Of a stretch of DNA of 64,000 nucleotides, positions 16,370-25,634 are shown one piece after another. Source of the stretch: Streptomyces sp. CNQ-509 (lineage in GTDB: Bacteria > Actinomycetota > Actinomycetes > Streptomycetales > Streptomycetaceae); the NCBI RefSeq assembly GCF_001011035.1, contig NZ_CP011492.1, positions 1,743,501 through 1,807,500 on the forward strand, in the 5' to 3' direction. The position numbers were made by a program, and so were the translations under genes. The notes beneath the pieces are model-generated. The model saw only the letters and a list, made by a program, of their open reading frames with translations. It did not search any database and was not told where the DNA came from. The first letter of the stretch is position 1; every line of letters starts with the position of its first letter.

Positions 16370-17911
16370 ATGCCGCACACCGCCAGGTTCACCGTCGACC
16401 CCGAGTTCGTCATCGGCGAGGTGGACCCGCGCCTGTACGGAACGTTCGTCGAGCACATGGGCCGCTGCGTCTACACCGGGATCTACGAGCCCGGCCACCC
16501 CACCGCCGACGCCGCCGGCTTCCGCGGCGACGTCGCCGCGCTCGTCCGCGAGCTGGGCACCGGCCTGGTCCGCTATCCCGGCGGCAACTTCGTCTCCGGC
16601 TACCACTGGGAGGACGGCGTCGGCCCGGTCGCCGAGCGGCCGCGCCGGCTCGACCTCGCCTGGCGGTCGGTGGAGACCAACGAGGTCGGCACCAACGAGT
16701 TCCTCACCTGGGCCAGAGGGCTGGGTCTGGAACCGATGATGGCCGTCAACCTCGGCACCCGCGGCATCGACGCCGCCCGCACGCTCGTCGAGTACTGCAA
16801 CCACCCCGGCGGCACCGCCTGGTCCGACCTGCGGATCAAGCACGGCGTCACCGAGCCGCACGGGGTGCGGCTGTGGTGCCTGGGCAACGAGATGGACGGC
16901 CCGTGGCAGACGGGGCACAAGTCGGCGCGCGAGTACGGCCGGCTGGCGGCCGAGGCCGGCAAGGCCATGCACCAGGTCGACCCGTCGATCGAGCTGGTCG
17001 CCTGCGGCAGCTCCAACGCGCAGATGGCGACCTTCGGCACCTGGGAGCGCGAGGTGCTGGAGGAGACCTACGACGAGGTCGACTATCTCTCGCTGCACGC
17101 GTACTACGAGGAACTCGACGGAGACCGCGCGAGCTTCCTCGCCTCCGGCGCGCACATGGACCAGTACATCTCCGACGTGGTGTCGACCGCCGACCACGTC
17201 CGCGCCGTACGCCGAGCGGACAAGCGGATCCGGCTCTCCTTCGACGAGTGGAACGTCTGGTACGCGGCCCGCTTCCCCGGCGAGCGGAACCTGGCCACCG
17301 CAGAGACGCCGCGGCTCATCGAGGACACGTACTCCGTGACCGACGCGGCCGTCGTGGGCTCCCTGCTCATCACCCTGCTCCGGCACGCCGACCGGGTCGC
17401 CGTGGCCTGCCTGGCGCAGCTCGTCAACGTCATCGCGCCGATCCGCAGCGAGCCCGGCGGTCCCGCCTGGCGGCAGACCGTCTTCCATCCGTTCGCGCAG
17501 GCCGCCCGGTTCGCACGCGGCACGGTGCTGCGCACCGAGGCGGACCGCAAGGGCTCGCGGATCGAGACCCCCCGGCACGGCGACGTCCCCGCGCTCGACC
17601 ACGTGGTGACGTACGACGAGGAGAGCGGCGACCTGACGATCCTGGCCGTCAACCGGGCCCAGGACGAGCCGCTGCGGCTGTCCGTCGCGCTGCGCGGGTT
17701 CGGCAAGGACGGCGGTGCGGACGGGTACTCGGTGATCGAACACCTGGTCCTCGCCGACGACGACCCGGACGCGGCGAACACCGAGACGGATCCGGGGCGG
17801 GTGCTGCCGCGGTCCCTCAGCACCACGCGGATCAGCGCAGACGGCGAGCTTGAGGCCGAACTGCCGTGCGTATCCTGGAACGTGCTCCGGCTGCGGAAGC
17901 GGGGTGCGTGA
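16370..17911 (+). CDS. GH51 alpha-L-arabinofuranosidase, probably intracellular
   Basis: 513 aa, no signal peptide. Releases arabinofuranose from arabino-oligosaccharides by a retaining mechanism. The acid/base Glu is in WCLGNEMDGPWQ (~174) and the nucleophile Glu in LSFDEWNVWY (~289); the N-terminal IDPRLYG-like motif (VDPRLYGTFVEHMGRCVYTG) is diagnostic of GH51. Its lack of export signal and its place behind an importer fit hydrolysis after uptake. The frame is open far upstream through other genes, but family homology starts at the ATG 16370, preceded by GGAGAAAGGCACC. A ~225-bp gap separates it from the next gene. Confidence 0.95.
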   Translation: MPHTARFTVDPEFVIGEVDPRLYGTFVEHMGRCVYTGIYEPGHPTADAAGFRGDVAALVRELGTGLVRYPGGNFVSGYHWEDGVGPVAERPRRLDLAWRSVETNEVGTNEFLTWARGLGLEPMMAVNLGTRGIDAARTLVEYCNHPGGTAWSDLRIKHGVTEPHGVRLWCLGNEMDGPWQTGHKSAREYGRLAAEAGKAMHQVDPSIELVACGSSNAQMATFGTWEREVLEETYDEVDYLSLHAYYEELDGDRASFLASGAHMDQYISDVVSTADHVRAVRRADKRIRLSFDEWNVWYAARFPGERNLATAETPRLIEDTYSVTDAAVVGSLLITLLRHADRVAVACLAQLVNVIAPIRSEPGGPAWRQTVFHPFAQAARFARGTVLRTEADRKGSRIETPRHGDVPALDHVVTYDEESGDLTILAVNRAQDEPLRLSVALRGFGKDGGADGYSVIEHLVLADDDPDAANTETDPGRVLPRSLSTTRISADGELEAELPCVSWNVLRLRKRGA

Positions 17912-18043
17912 CGGGATGCCGTAGGCAATCGAAACTGCCGCAAAACTCCGTACATCCCTCGGCCCTTCTCGGGAGTCGTACGTCGTGAGCCGCACGGTGC
18001 AAGCCGCGGCACGGCGCAGACCTGGTGTGAAGCTCGCTACATC

Positions 18044-18091
18044 TAGGCCGATTTTGCACGAACCATGGGCGTTCTACGCAAATCTGGCCTA
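18044..18091. promoter_or_regulatory. Inverted repeat upstream of the EPS-initiating gene
   Basis: TAGGCCGATTTTGC (18044-18057) and GCAAATCTGGCCTA (18078-18091) are near-perfect inverted copies, differing by one shifted base, with a 20-base spacer. They lie 45-90 bases before the phosphoglycosyltransferase start. The AT content is higher than nearby. It could be an operator or an RNA hairpin. Confidence 0.4.
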
Positions 18092-18135
18092 AAGTTCCGG
18101 GAGCGAAGGGCGCGCGTCGATCAGGGGAGGATCGC

Positions 18136-19653
18136 GTGCGCCTCATCAGTCGCGATGTGCCAGGGGGGAACATGCGGCGTATCGGAGTAGCCGATACCGG
18201 GATCATGACGGCGGAGCCGAGACGCGGGACCCGCGTCCGCTCCGCCGCAGCGAAGCCGGCGTGGTACTTGCCGGCTGCCCTCGTCACCGACGCGGCGGGG
18301 ATCGCGATCCCCGTCGTGCTCGTCTTCCTCACCACCCGGCAGCCGTATCCGGCGCACTGCGCCGCGCTGGCCGCCGGGGGCTGGCTCGCCGTACGGGCCG
18401 CGCGGCGCCGCTACTCCGCGCGGCAGCTCGGCGAGTCGGGCGCGGTGGTGCCGCTGCTGCAGGACTGGCTCCTGCTCTTCGGCGTGCTCGCCGTCGTCCG
18501 CGCGTTCACCGCCGACAGCGCGGCGGAACCACAGCCGGCGCTGCTCGCGCTGCTGCCTGCGCTGGTGCTGACCGTCGTCACCGCCAAGCTGCTCCACCAC
18601 CATCTCGTCGCGTCCCGGCGGGAGGGCCAGGCGGTGCGGCGCGTGCTGGTGGTCGCCGAGCCGGCCACCGCCGACCACGTCGTCGGCCGGTTGGCGGCAC
18701 GTACGGACCACGAGTACGTGGTCGTCGGTGTCGTCCCGGTCGGCGAGGCGCCGCTGTCCTGCGGCGCCCCGGAGGCCGCCCGGCTGGGCCCGGTCCCCTC
18801 GGACCGGGCGGGCTGGGACGCCCAGGCGGTGCTGGCCGCCGCCCGGGAGCACGGCGCCGAGCTGGTCCTCGCCGCTCCCGGACCGCTGCTGCCGGCGGCC
18901 CGGCTGCGGCAGTTGGCCTGGGCGCTGCACGACGCGGGGCTGCCGCTGGCCGTGCTGCCGGGCATCGCGGAGGTCGCGGAGCGGCGGCTGCGGCTGTCGG
19001 TGGTCGCGGGCCTGACGCTGCTGCACATCGCGCCGCCGCTGCGGCGGGGGGCGCAGTCGACGCTCAAGGCGTTGAGCGACCGGGTGGCCGCGGCGATCGG
19101 CATCGTGCTGCTGGCGCCGGTGTTCGCGGTGATCGCGGCGGCGGTGAGGTTCACGTCGCCGGGGCCGGTGTTCCACAGGCAGACCCGCCTCGGGCGGGGC
19201 GGGGCGCCGTTCACGATGTGGAAGTTCCGCAGCATGGTCGAGGACGCGGAGCAGCAGAAGGCCGCGCTGTCGGTGGTCAACGACCACGACGGCAGCCCGA
19301 TCTTCAAGATCCGCCGCGACCCGCGGGTCACGCGGGTCGGCGAGGTGCTGCGCCGCAGCTCACTGGACGAGCTGCCGCAGTTGTTCAACGTGCTGCGCGG
19401 CGAGATGTCCCTGGTCGGCCCGCGCCCGCCGCTGCCGGAGGAGGTCGCCCGCTACAGCGACACCGAGCTGCGCCGGCTGGCGGTGAAGCCGGGGATGACG
19501 GGCCTGTGGCAGGTCAGCGGCCGCTCGGACCTCACCTGGGACGAGACGATCGCGCTCGACCTGCACTACGTGGAGAACTGGTCCTTCGCCCACGACATGG
19601 ACGTGATGGCCCGCACCCTGCGCGCGGTCGTCGACGGCCGGGGGGCGTATTGA
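18136..19653 (+). CDS. Initiating polyprenyl-phosphate glycosyl-1-phosphate transferase (WcaJ/WbaP-like)
   Basis: 505 aa. Transfers a sugar-1-phosphate to the lipid carrier, the first committed step of exopolysaccharide assembly. N-terminal ~150 residues carry about four hydrophobic helices; a Rossmann-like middle (~165-300) is typical of WcaJ; the C-terminal catalytic domain holds SPGPVFHRQTRLGRGG, FTMWKFRSM, SLDELPQLFNVLRGEMSLVG (~412-431) and MTGLWQVSGRSDLTW. The Asp-Glu pair in SLDELPQ is the catalytic motif. GTG 18136 has the stronger ribosome site (GGGGAGGATCGC); ATG 18172 is an alternative. A long hairpin follows. Confidence 0.9.
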   Translation: MRLISRDVPGGNMRRIGVADTGIMTAEPRRGTRVRSAAAKPAWYLPAALVTDAAGIAIPVVLVFLTTRQPYPAHCAALAAGGWLAVRAARRRYSARQLGESGAVVPLLQDWLLLFGVLAVVRAFTADSAAEPQPALLALLPALVLTVVTAKLLHHHLVASRREGQAVRRVLVVAEPATADHVVGRLAARTDHEYVVVGVVPVGEAPLSCGAPEAARLGPVPSDRAGWDAQAVLAAAREHGAELVLAAPGPLLPAARLRQLAWALHDAGLPLAVLPGIAEVAERRLRLSVVAGLTLLHIAPPLRRGAQSTLKALSDRVAAAIGIVLLAPVFAVIAAAVRFTSPGPVFHRQTRLGRGGAPFTMWKFRSMVEDAEQQKAALSVVNDHDGSPIFKIRRDPRVTRVGEVLRRSSLDELPQLFNVLRGEMSLVGPRPPLPEEVARYSDTELRRLAVKPGMTGLWQVSGRSDLTWDETIALDLHYVENWSFAHDMDVMARTLRAVVDGRGAY

Positions 19654-19705
19654 GACGCGGGACACCACTCTGCGTGCGTCGCGCGGCCGTTGAGGCGGCG
19701 CGGCC

Positions 19706-19744
19706 GGCCGTCCGGGTCGCGGTGGCACCGCGGCCCGGACGGCC
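19706..19744. terminator. Bidirectional hairpin between convergent genes
   Basis: Outer arms 19706-19716 and 19734-19744 (GGCCGTCCGGG and its complement) and inner arms CGCGGT/ACCGCG with a three-base loop form one long stem of 17 pairs with a single mismatch. It lies between the end of the transferase gene and the end of fcl, fitting a shared terminator. Confidence 0.7.
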
Positions 19745-19877
19745 GCCGCACGCCGGCGCCTGCGGCGCCCGAGCGCCGCAGACCGGCCGGTCCGCTCCGG
19801 CGGCGCGGCCGGCGCCCGCCCCAGCCGCTCGCGGCGAAGCCGCGGCGGCGGGCGGGGTGCCCGAGGGGCGCAGCCCC

Positions 19878-20867
19878 TCAGGGCTTACGCCAGTCCTCGT
19901 AGACCGCCGCGATGCCCTCCCGCAGTCCGATCTCCGGGCGCCAGCCCAGTTCCGTGATGCGGGAGACGTCCAGCAGCTTGCGCGGCGTGCCGTCCGGGCG
20001 GCTCGTGTCGAAGGCGATGCGGCCCCGGTAGCCCACGACGTCCCGTACGGTCTCCGCCAGTTCGCGGATCGTCAGGTCCTCGCCGCAGCCGACGTTCACG
20101 GGAGCGTCCGCGTCGTAGCCCCGCAGCAGCGTGAGGCACGCCGCCGCCAGGTCGTCCACGTGGAGGAACTCCCGCCGGGGCGTTCCCGTGCCCCAGAGCA
20201 CGACCTCCTCCGCGCCCGTCTCCCGTGCCTCGTGGAAGCGGCGGATAAGGGCCGGCAGGACGTGGCTCGTCTCCAGGTCGAAGTTGTCGCCGGGGCCGTA
20301 CAGGTTCGTCGGCATCGCCGAGATGTACGCCGCGCCGTACTGCCTGCGGTACGCCTGCACCTGCTCGATGCCGGCGATCTTCGCCAGCGCGTAGGGCTGG
20401 TTCGTCGGCTCCAGCGGCCCGGTCAGCAGCGAGTCCTCGCGGATCGGCTGGCCGGCGAGCTTGGGGTAGATGCACGAGGAGCCGAGGAAGAGCAGCCGCC
20501 GTACGGACGCCGCGTGGCTGCCGGCGATGACGCTCAACTGGATGCGCAGGTTGTCCTCCAGGAACTGCACCGGGAAGCGGCTGTTCGCCATGATCCCGCC
20601 GACCTTGGCCGCGGCCAGCACCACCGCGTCCGGCCGGACTGCCGCCAGCCAGGCCGCCGTCCGCTCCGCGTCGCGCAGGTCCAGCTCGGCGCGGGTGCGG
20701 GTGACCACGTCGTAGCCGTCGGCGGTCAGCCGGCGGGCGACGGCCGAGCCGACCAGACCGCGGTGGCCCGCGACGAAGACGCGCGCGCCGGGCGGGAGGA
20801 AGCTCCGGGCGGCGGGCGGGAGTCCGTCAGCGCCCGCGGGCGAGGACAGTTCGTTCGATGGCGTCAT
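19878..20867 (-). CDS. fcl: GDP-L-fucose synthase
   Basis: Epimerises and reduces GDP-4-keto-6-deoxymannose to GDP-L-fucose with NADPH. 329 aa, SDR fold: nucleotide-binding VFVAGHRGLVGSAVARRL near the start, then AAAKVGGIMANSRFP, LFLGSSCIYPK, PLEPTNQPYALAKIAGIE (catalytic Tyr-x3-Lys) and MPTNLYGPGDNFD, all hallmarks of Fcl. Start is probably ATG 20867; an in-frame ATG at 20885 lengthens it by six residues and neither has a clear ribosome site. It is divergent from gmd, which supplies its substrate, with ~48 bases between starts. Confidence 0.93.
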   Translation of the reverse strand: MTPSNELSSPAGADGLPPAARSFLPPGARVFVAGHRGLVGSAVARRLTADGYDVVTRTRAELDLRDAERTAAWLAAVRPDAVVLAAAKVGGIMANSRFPVQFLEDNLRIQLSVIAGSHAASVRRLLFLGSSCIYPKLAGQPIREDSLLTGPLEPTNQPYALAKIAGIEQVQAYRRQYGAAYISAMPTNLYGPGDNFDLETSHVLPALIRRFHEARETGAEEVVLWGTGTPRREFLHVDDLAAACLTLLRGYDADAPVNVGCGEDLTIRELAETVRDVVGYRGRIAFDTSRPDGTPRKLLDVSRITELGWRPEIGLREGIAAVYEDWRKP

Positions 20868-20914
20868 AAGTACGAATTCTGCCATCCGGCGGAATGATCA
20901 GGGGGAAGGATCCC

Positions 20915-21928
20915 ATGGGCAAGACGGCCCTCATCACCGGCGTCACCGGCCAGGACGGCTCGTACCTCGCCGAACTGCTGCTCGCCAAGGGCTACACGGT
21001 GCACGGTCTCGTGCGGCGCTCGTCGTCGTTCAACACCGAGCGCATCGACCACATCTACGAGGAGCCGCAGGAACCGGGACGCCGCCTGGTGCTGCACCAC
21101 GCGGACCTCTCCGACGGCGTCGCGCTGGTGAACCTGCTGCGCGACCTGGCGCCCGACGAGGTCTACAACCTCGGCGCCCAGTCGCACGTCCGGGTCTCCT
21201 TCGACGCCCCGCTCTACACCGCGGACGTCACCGGCCTCGGCTCCATGCGGCTGCTGGAGGCGGTACGCGCCGCGGGCATCGACACCCGGCTCTACCAGGC
21301 GTCGTCCTCGGAGATGTTCGGCTCCGCCCCGCCGCCGCAGAACGAGCGGACCCCCTTCCACCCGCGCAGCCCGTACGGCTGCGCCAAGGTCTTCGGCTAC
21401 TGGTCGACGGTGAACTACCGGGAGGCGTACGGCCTCTTCGCGGTGAACGGCATCCTCTTCAACCACGAGTCGCCGCGCCGCGGTGAGACCTTCGTCACCC
21501 GGAAGATCACCCGCGCCGTGGCGCGGATCAGGGCGGGTCTCCAGGACCGCCTCTACATGGGCAACCTCGACGCGGTACGCGACTGGGGCTACGCCCCGGA
21601 GTACGTCGAGGCGATGTGGCTGATGCTCCAGCGCGACGTGCCGGACGACTACGTGGTCGCCACCGGCGAGGCCGGCAGCGTCCGCCAGTTCCTGGAGGCC
21701 GCGTTCGGCGCCGCGGGCCTCGACTGGACGGAGTACGTGCGCTTCGACCCCAAGTACGAGCGCCCCAGCGAGGTCGACGCGCTCATCGGAGACGCCTCGA
21801 AGGCAGGCGACCTGCTCGGCTGGAAGCCGCAGGTCAAGTGGCCGGAGCTGGCACGGATCATGGTGGAGGCGGACATCGGGGCGCTCGACGCCGAACTCGC
21901 CGGCGCCACCGTCAGGATCGACAGGTAA
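20915..21928 (+). CDS. gmd: GDP-mannose 4,6-dehydratase
   Basis: Converts GDP-mannose to GDP-4-keto-6-deoxymannose. 337 aa. Motifs in order: [19 protein letters not shown] (cofactor loop), [44 protein letters not shown] with the catalytic Ser/Glu, [13 protein letters not shown] (Tyr-x3-Lys) and [23 protein letters not shown] 20915 follows AGGGGGAAGGATCCC; an upstream ATG at 20894 has no such site. With fcl it provides GDP-fucose for the nearby polysaccharide. Confidence 0.96.
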   Translation: MGKTALITGVTGQDGSYLAELLLAKGYTVHGLVRRSSSFNTERIDHIYEEPQEPGRRLVLHHADLSDGVALVNLLRDLAPDEVYNLGAQSHVRVSFDAPLYTADVTGLGSMRLLEAVRAAGIDTRLYQASSSEMFGSAPPPQNERTPFHPRSPYGCAKVFGYWSTVNYREAYGLFAVNGILFNHESPRRGETFVTRKITRAVARIRAGLQDRLYMGNLDAVRDWGYAPEYVEAMWLMLQRDVPDDYVVATGEAGSVRQFLEAAFGAAGLDWTEYVRFDPKYERPSEVDALIGDASKAGDLLGWKPQVKWPELARIMVEADIGALDAELAGATVRIDR

Positions 21929-21991
21929 CCGGATACTCTCTCCCCGGACTCGCGACGCGCGGCCGCAGGGGACGACGGCCCAGGGGGGCAC

Positions 21992-24115
21992 ATGCACAAG
22001 CACAGAAGGACGCGGAAGTGGGGGGCGCTCGGCGTCGCCCTCGCGGTGGTGACGGGCACGCTCGTGACGGTCGGCGTCACGTACTCCTCGCCCGAGGCCG
22101 AGGCGGTGACGCCGCCGGTGGCGATGACCGCGGACGACCTGTCGACCTGGCAGACCAACGGCGTGGTCTGGTCCATGGCCGAGTCGAACGGCGTGGTCTT
22201 CGCCGGCGGTACGTTCTCCGCCATCCGCCCGCCCGGCGCGGCGGCCGGCACCAGCGAGACGAAGGCCGCGAACTTCGCCGCCTTCAACGCGGCGACCGGT
22301 GAGCCGACGGACTGCAAGCTCAACTTCACGATCGGCTCCGGCACCGCGACCGTACGCGCGCTGACCGTCTCCCCCGACGGCAAGACGCTCTACGCGGGCG
22401 GCGAGTTCGGCACCGTCAACGGCGTCTCGCGCAGCCGCGTCGCGGCCATCGACATCGCGTCGTGCACCGTGAAGACCGGCTTCAACGCCGGCGCCGTCTC
22501 CGCCCGGGTCTACGGTCTCGACGCCGCGGCGAGCGGCCGGCTGTACCTGGCGGGCGACTTCAAGACCGTCCGCGGCAAGAGCCGGGTGAAGTTCGCGGCC
22601 GTCAACGCGACCACCGGCGCGCTGAACTCCTGGAAGGCCAACGCGGGCCCCGACCGGGCCGGCCGCGTCATCGAGGAGACCCCGAACGGGCAGCACGTGG
22701 TGGTCGGCGGCGACTTCAACGGGCTCAACGGCGACGCGAGCGTGCACGGCCTGGCCGTCGTCCGGGCCGACACCGGCGCGACCGTACGGGCCTTCAAGGG
22801 CGTGAGCAACAACCAGAACAACCCGTACGAGCTGCACTGGAACTCCCTCGTCAAGGGCATCCACATCGACGGGTCCGGCATCTACACCGCGCACGAGGGC
22901 CACGGCGGCGGCGTCTTCGACGGCCGGCTCGCGATGAACCTCAACAGCACCTTCACCCAGCGCTGGCGCGACACCTGCCTGGGCGCCACCCAGGACGTCA
23001 CCGTCTACAAGGACGTGCTGTACAGCGTCTCGCACGCGCACAACTGCAGCAGCATGGGCCAGTTCCCGGAGCTGAACGAGCGGCAGCACCTGCTCGCCGA
23101 GTCCGTGGACAACCCCAAGCCGCTGCTCTCCTGGTTCCCCGACACCGACGACGGCCCGTCCGGCACCGAGCAGATCGGCCCGCGCGTGATGGTCACCTCG
23201 TCCAGCGGCGGCAAGGACTACATGTGGGTGGGCGGCGAGTTCACCCGGATCCAGTCCAACGGCAACAAGCTCCAGCAGGGCCTGGTCCGCTTCGCCAACA
23301 CCCCCGACTCCCGCAAGCCCGTCGCCGGCGCCACCGGCGTGACGGCGGCGAACGTCGACGGCGGCGTGCGGCTGCGCTGGAAGGCCGGCTGGGACCGCGA
23401 CGACAGCAAGCTGACGTACACGATCTACCGCAACGGCGAGGCGCTGGAGACCAAGCCGACTCTGGACTCCAATTTCTGGACGCTGCCCCAGGGCTCCTTC
23501 ACCGACAGCACGGTCAAGCCCGGCACGTCGTACAGCTACCAGATCACCGCGAGCGACGCCGTCGGCAACACCACCGCCAAGTCCGCGGCGGTGACGGTGA
23601 CCACGCCCGGCACGCCGTCCGAGACGACGGTCGAGCGCACCACGACCGCCGACGCCTACGTCAACGGCTCGGCGACGAGCACCAACTACGGCGCGCACAA
23701 CCAGCTCCTGGTGAGGAAGACCTCCCCGTACCTCAGCTACCTGCGGTTCTCGCTGCCGCAGGCGCCGAGCGGCATGACGCTGAAGTCCGCGAAGCTGACG
23801 CTGCGCACGACGAACGACGCCAGCGCGGGCACCCCGGACACCGTCAGCGTGCAGCCGGTCACCGGCGCCTGGTCGGAGTCGGAGGTGACGTACGCGACCC
23901 GGCCGGCTCTGTCGTCCACGGTGCTGGGCACGTTCACCGGCGCGACGGAGCTGGACACCGACTACACCGCGTCGCTCTCCGCCGCCCAGCTCAGCGGCTC
24001 ACTGGGCGACACCCTGGACGTGGCGCTGACCAGCGACGGCACCGACGCCTGGTGGGTGCGGGCGCGCGAGACCTCGTACGCGCCGAAGCTCACGCTGACG
24101 TTCGGAGCGGGCTGA
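21992..24115 (+). CDS. Secreted propeller-like protein with FN3 and DNRLRE domains
   Basis: 707 aa with a Sec signal peptide (basic start, hydrophobic ~12-32, cleavage near EAEA). Residues ~45-430 contain repeated blades such as VVFAGGTFSAI, LYAGGEFGTVNGVSRSRVAA, LYLAGDFKTVRGKSR and VVVGGDFNGLNG, suggesting a beta-propeller. A fibronectin type III domain follows (~440-535: VRLRWKAGWDRDD, YSYQITASDAVGN). The end (~540-707) is a DNRLRE/CBM96-like domain: ADAYVNGSATSTNYG, YLRFSLP, WSESEVTYATRP, WWVRARET. It may bind surface polysaccharide made by the surrounding cluster. The stop overlaps the next ATG (TGATG... as ATGA-type coupling). Confidence 0.8.
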   Translation: MHKHRRTRKWGALGVALAVVTGTLVTVGVTYSSPEAEAVTPPVAMTADDLSTWQTNGVVWSMAESNGVVFAGGTFSAIRPPGAAAGTSETKAANFAAFNAATGEPTDCKLNFTIGSGTATVRALTVSPDGKTLYAGGEFGTVNGVSRSRVAAIDIASCTVKTGFNAGAVSARVYGLDAAASGRLYLAGDFKTVRGKSRVKFAAVNATTGALNSWKANAGPDRAGRVIEETPNGQHVVVGGDFNGLNGDASVHGLAVVRADTGATVRAFKGVSNNQNNPYELHWNSLVKGIHIDGSGIYTAHEGHGGGVFDGRLAMNLNSTFTQRWRDTCLGATQDVTVYKDVLYSVSHAHNCSSMGQFPELNERQHLLAESVDNPKPLLSWFPDTDDGPSGTEQIGPRVMVTSSSGGKDYMWVGGEFTRIQSNGNKLQQGLVRFANTPDSRKPVAGATGVTAANVDGGVRLRWKAGWDRDDSKLTYTIYRNGEALETKPTLDSNFWTLPQGSFTDSTVKPGTSYSYQITASDAVGNTTAKSAAVTVTTPGTPSETTVERTTTADAYVNGSATSTNYGAHNQLLVRKTSPYLSYLRFSLPQAPSGMTLKSAKLTLRTTNDASAGTPDTVSVQPVTGAWSESEVTYATRPALSSTVLGTFTGATELDTDYTASLSAAQLSGSLGDTLDVALTSDGTDAWWVRARETSYAPKLTLTFGAG

Positions 24116-24573
24116 TGCCGGCCCGTACGACACGGAGGTCCCGGGCGGCGCTCGCGACGGTGGCCGCCGCGGCGGCCGCCGTCCTGGCCCTGGCCGGCTG
24201 CAGCGGCGGCGACGACGAGGACGGCGCGGCCGCGAAGCCCCCGGTGTCCCAGCAGGAGGACGACCGCGCCACGAAGGACCCGGGCCCGGCGGACGAGGAG
24301 AGGGCCGACGACACCGAGAAGGTGCCGGAGGAGGATCTGGAGCCCGCCGAGGGCGAGTTCTCCGAGAAGGAGAAGACGTATCTGAAGGACCGGGTGCCCG
24401 AGGGCGTGGACCCGGCGGCGATCCTGGAGGCGGGCGAGGAAGCCTGCGCCAAGATCGAGAGCGCGGCGGCGACGGACGACGAGCTGGCCCGGGAGGCCAT
24501 CCGCTCCGGCGACATCGCCCACGCGGAGGACGCGATCCGCACCCTCTGCCCCCAGTACGAAGACCTGCTGTAG
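24115..24573 (+). CDS. Small acidic lipoprotein
   Basis: 152 aa; signal peptide with Ala-rich core and lipobox LALAGC (Cys ~29). The mature part is Asp/Glu/Lys-rich, then a helical C-terminus (AILEAGEEACAKIESAAATD, SGDIAHAEDAIRTLCPQYED) resembling DUF732-like or actinobacterial short secreted helices with two Cys. Translation is coupled to the previous gene (overlapping stop/start). Function unknown; position suggests a partner of the secreted DNRLRE protein. Confidence 0.75.
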   Translation: MPARTTRRSRAALATVAAAAAAVLALAGCSGGDDEDGAAAKPPVSQQEDDRATKDPGPADEERADDTEKVPEEDLEPAEGEFSEKEKTYLKDRVPEGVDPAAILEAGEEACAKIESAAATDDELAREAIRSGDIAHAEDAIRTLCPQYEDLL

Positions 24574-24582
24574 GAGTTCGGC

Positions 24583-25422
24583 TTGAAGAGACTGCCCATC
24601 GTCGTCGCGATACCGACCAAGAACGAGGCCGAGAACATCGCGACGACGGTGCGGTCCGTCATCGACCACTTCGAGGCCGTGGTGGTGGTCGACTCGGACA
24701 GCACGGACGACACCCGCGCCCTGGCGGCGGACCAGGGCGCCGAGATCGTCCCGTACACCTGGGACGGCAAGTACCCGAAGAAGAAGCAGTGGTGCCTGGA
24801 CCACGTCCATCCCGAACTGGACTGGATGCTGTTCGTCGACGGCGACGAGACCCCGAGCCCGGAGCTGATCGCCGAACTCCACCGCATCTTCGACCCGGCG
24901 GCCGACGGCTCGGTCAAGGTGGCCCCGGCGGCGTTCGACATCCCGCTGGGCTACTGGTTCGCGGGCAAGCGCCTGCGCCACGGCTACACCATCGTCAAAC
25001 GCGCCCTGATGGACCGCACCCGCGTCCGCTTCCCGGAGCTGGGCGATTTGGAAGCCCCGGGCATGGGCGAGCAGGAGGGCCACTACCAGCCGCTCGCCGA
25101 CGGCCCGGTGGTCCGGCTGCGCGCCACGATCGAGCACGAGGACCTGGACCCGGTCCGCACGTGGTTCGAGCGGCACAACCGCTACTCGGACTGGGAGGCG
25201 TGGCTGGAACTCCACCCGGAGGTCCGCGAGGAGATCCGCCAGGCCAAGACCCGCCAGGGGCAGCTCTTCCACAAGGCCCCGCTGAAGCCCTTGGTGTCGT
25301 TCGCGTACGCCTACGTCTGCAAACGCGGCTTCCTCGACGGCCGCGCGGGCCTGGACTACGCCCTGGCGATGAGCTTCTACCGCTGGCAGATCGGCCTCAA
25401 GACCCGGGAGAAGAGCGCATAG
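24583..25422 (+). CDS. Family 2 glycosyltransferase
   Basis: 279 aa, GT-A fold. IVVAIPTKNEAENIATTVRS near the start is the nucleotide-sugar strand-loop; VVVVDSDSTDDTRALA and MLFVDGDETPS carry the metal-binding aspartates. The middle is like lipooligosaccharide glucosyltransferases (KGKYPKKKQ-like, KRLRHGYTIVKRALM). Start is TTG 24583 behind AGGAGTTCGGC. It is nine bases after the lipoprotein gene, completing a co-directional set from gmd. The last ~33 codons occur again, mutated, at 28955-29052, on the far side of the IS110-containing segment. Confidence 0.88.
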   Translation: MKRLPIVVAIPTKNEAENIATTVRSVIDHFEAVVVVDSDSTDDTRALAADQGAEIVPYTWDGKYPKKKQWCLDHVHPELDWMLFVDGDETPSPELIAELHRIFDPAADGSVKVAPAAFDIPLGYWFAGKRLRHGYTIVKRALMDRTRVRFPELGDLEAPGMGEQEGHYQPLADGPVVRLRATIEHEDLDPVRTWFERHNRYSDWEAWLELHPEVREEIRQAKTRQGQLFHKAPLKPLVSFAYAYVCKRGFLDGRAGLDYALAMSFYRWQIGLKTREKSA

Positions 25423-25634
25423 TACCCACCGTCGACAAGCCGCCGCCGGGCGACGCCTTGAGCCGGATCCGTGGTGCCGGAAGTGCGGGTCGGAGGGCGT
25501 GGTACGCGACCCGGTCACGCGGCGGCCCGGCCCATGAGCCGCCCGGAAGTACCGGCCGCGCCGGCGGCCACCGCCGCCGCGGCCTTCGGTGCTGCTCGGT
25601 TCGCACCCCGGCTCGCCCTGTCCGCTGCCAGCTG

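Noticed and set aside
12761..17911. One 1716-codon open frame across the arabinoside operon
   Set aside because: Only the last 514 codons (from 16370) encode a real protein; upstream the true genes lie in other frames and the long frame is open only because of high GC.
20864..23698. Long antisense frame opposite gmd and the FN3/DNRLRE gene
   Set aside because: Low-complexity Arg/Val/Gly composition and no ribosome site; shadow of strong plus-strand genes.
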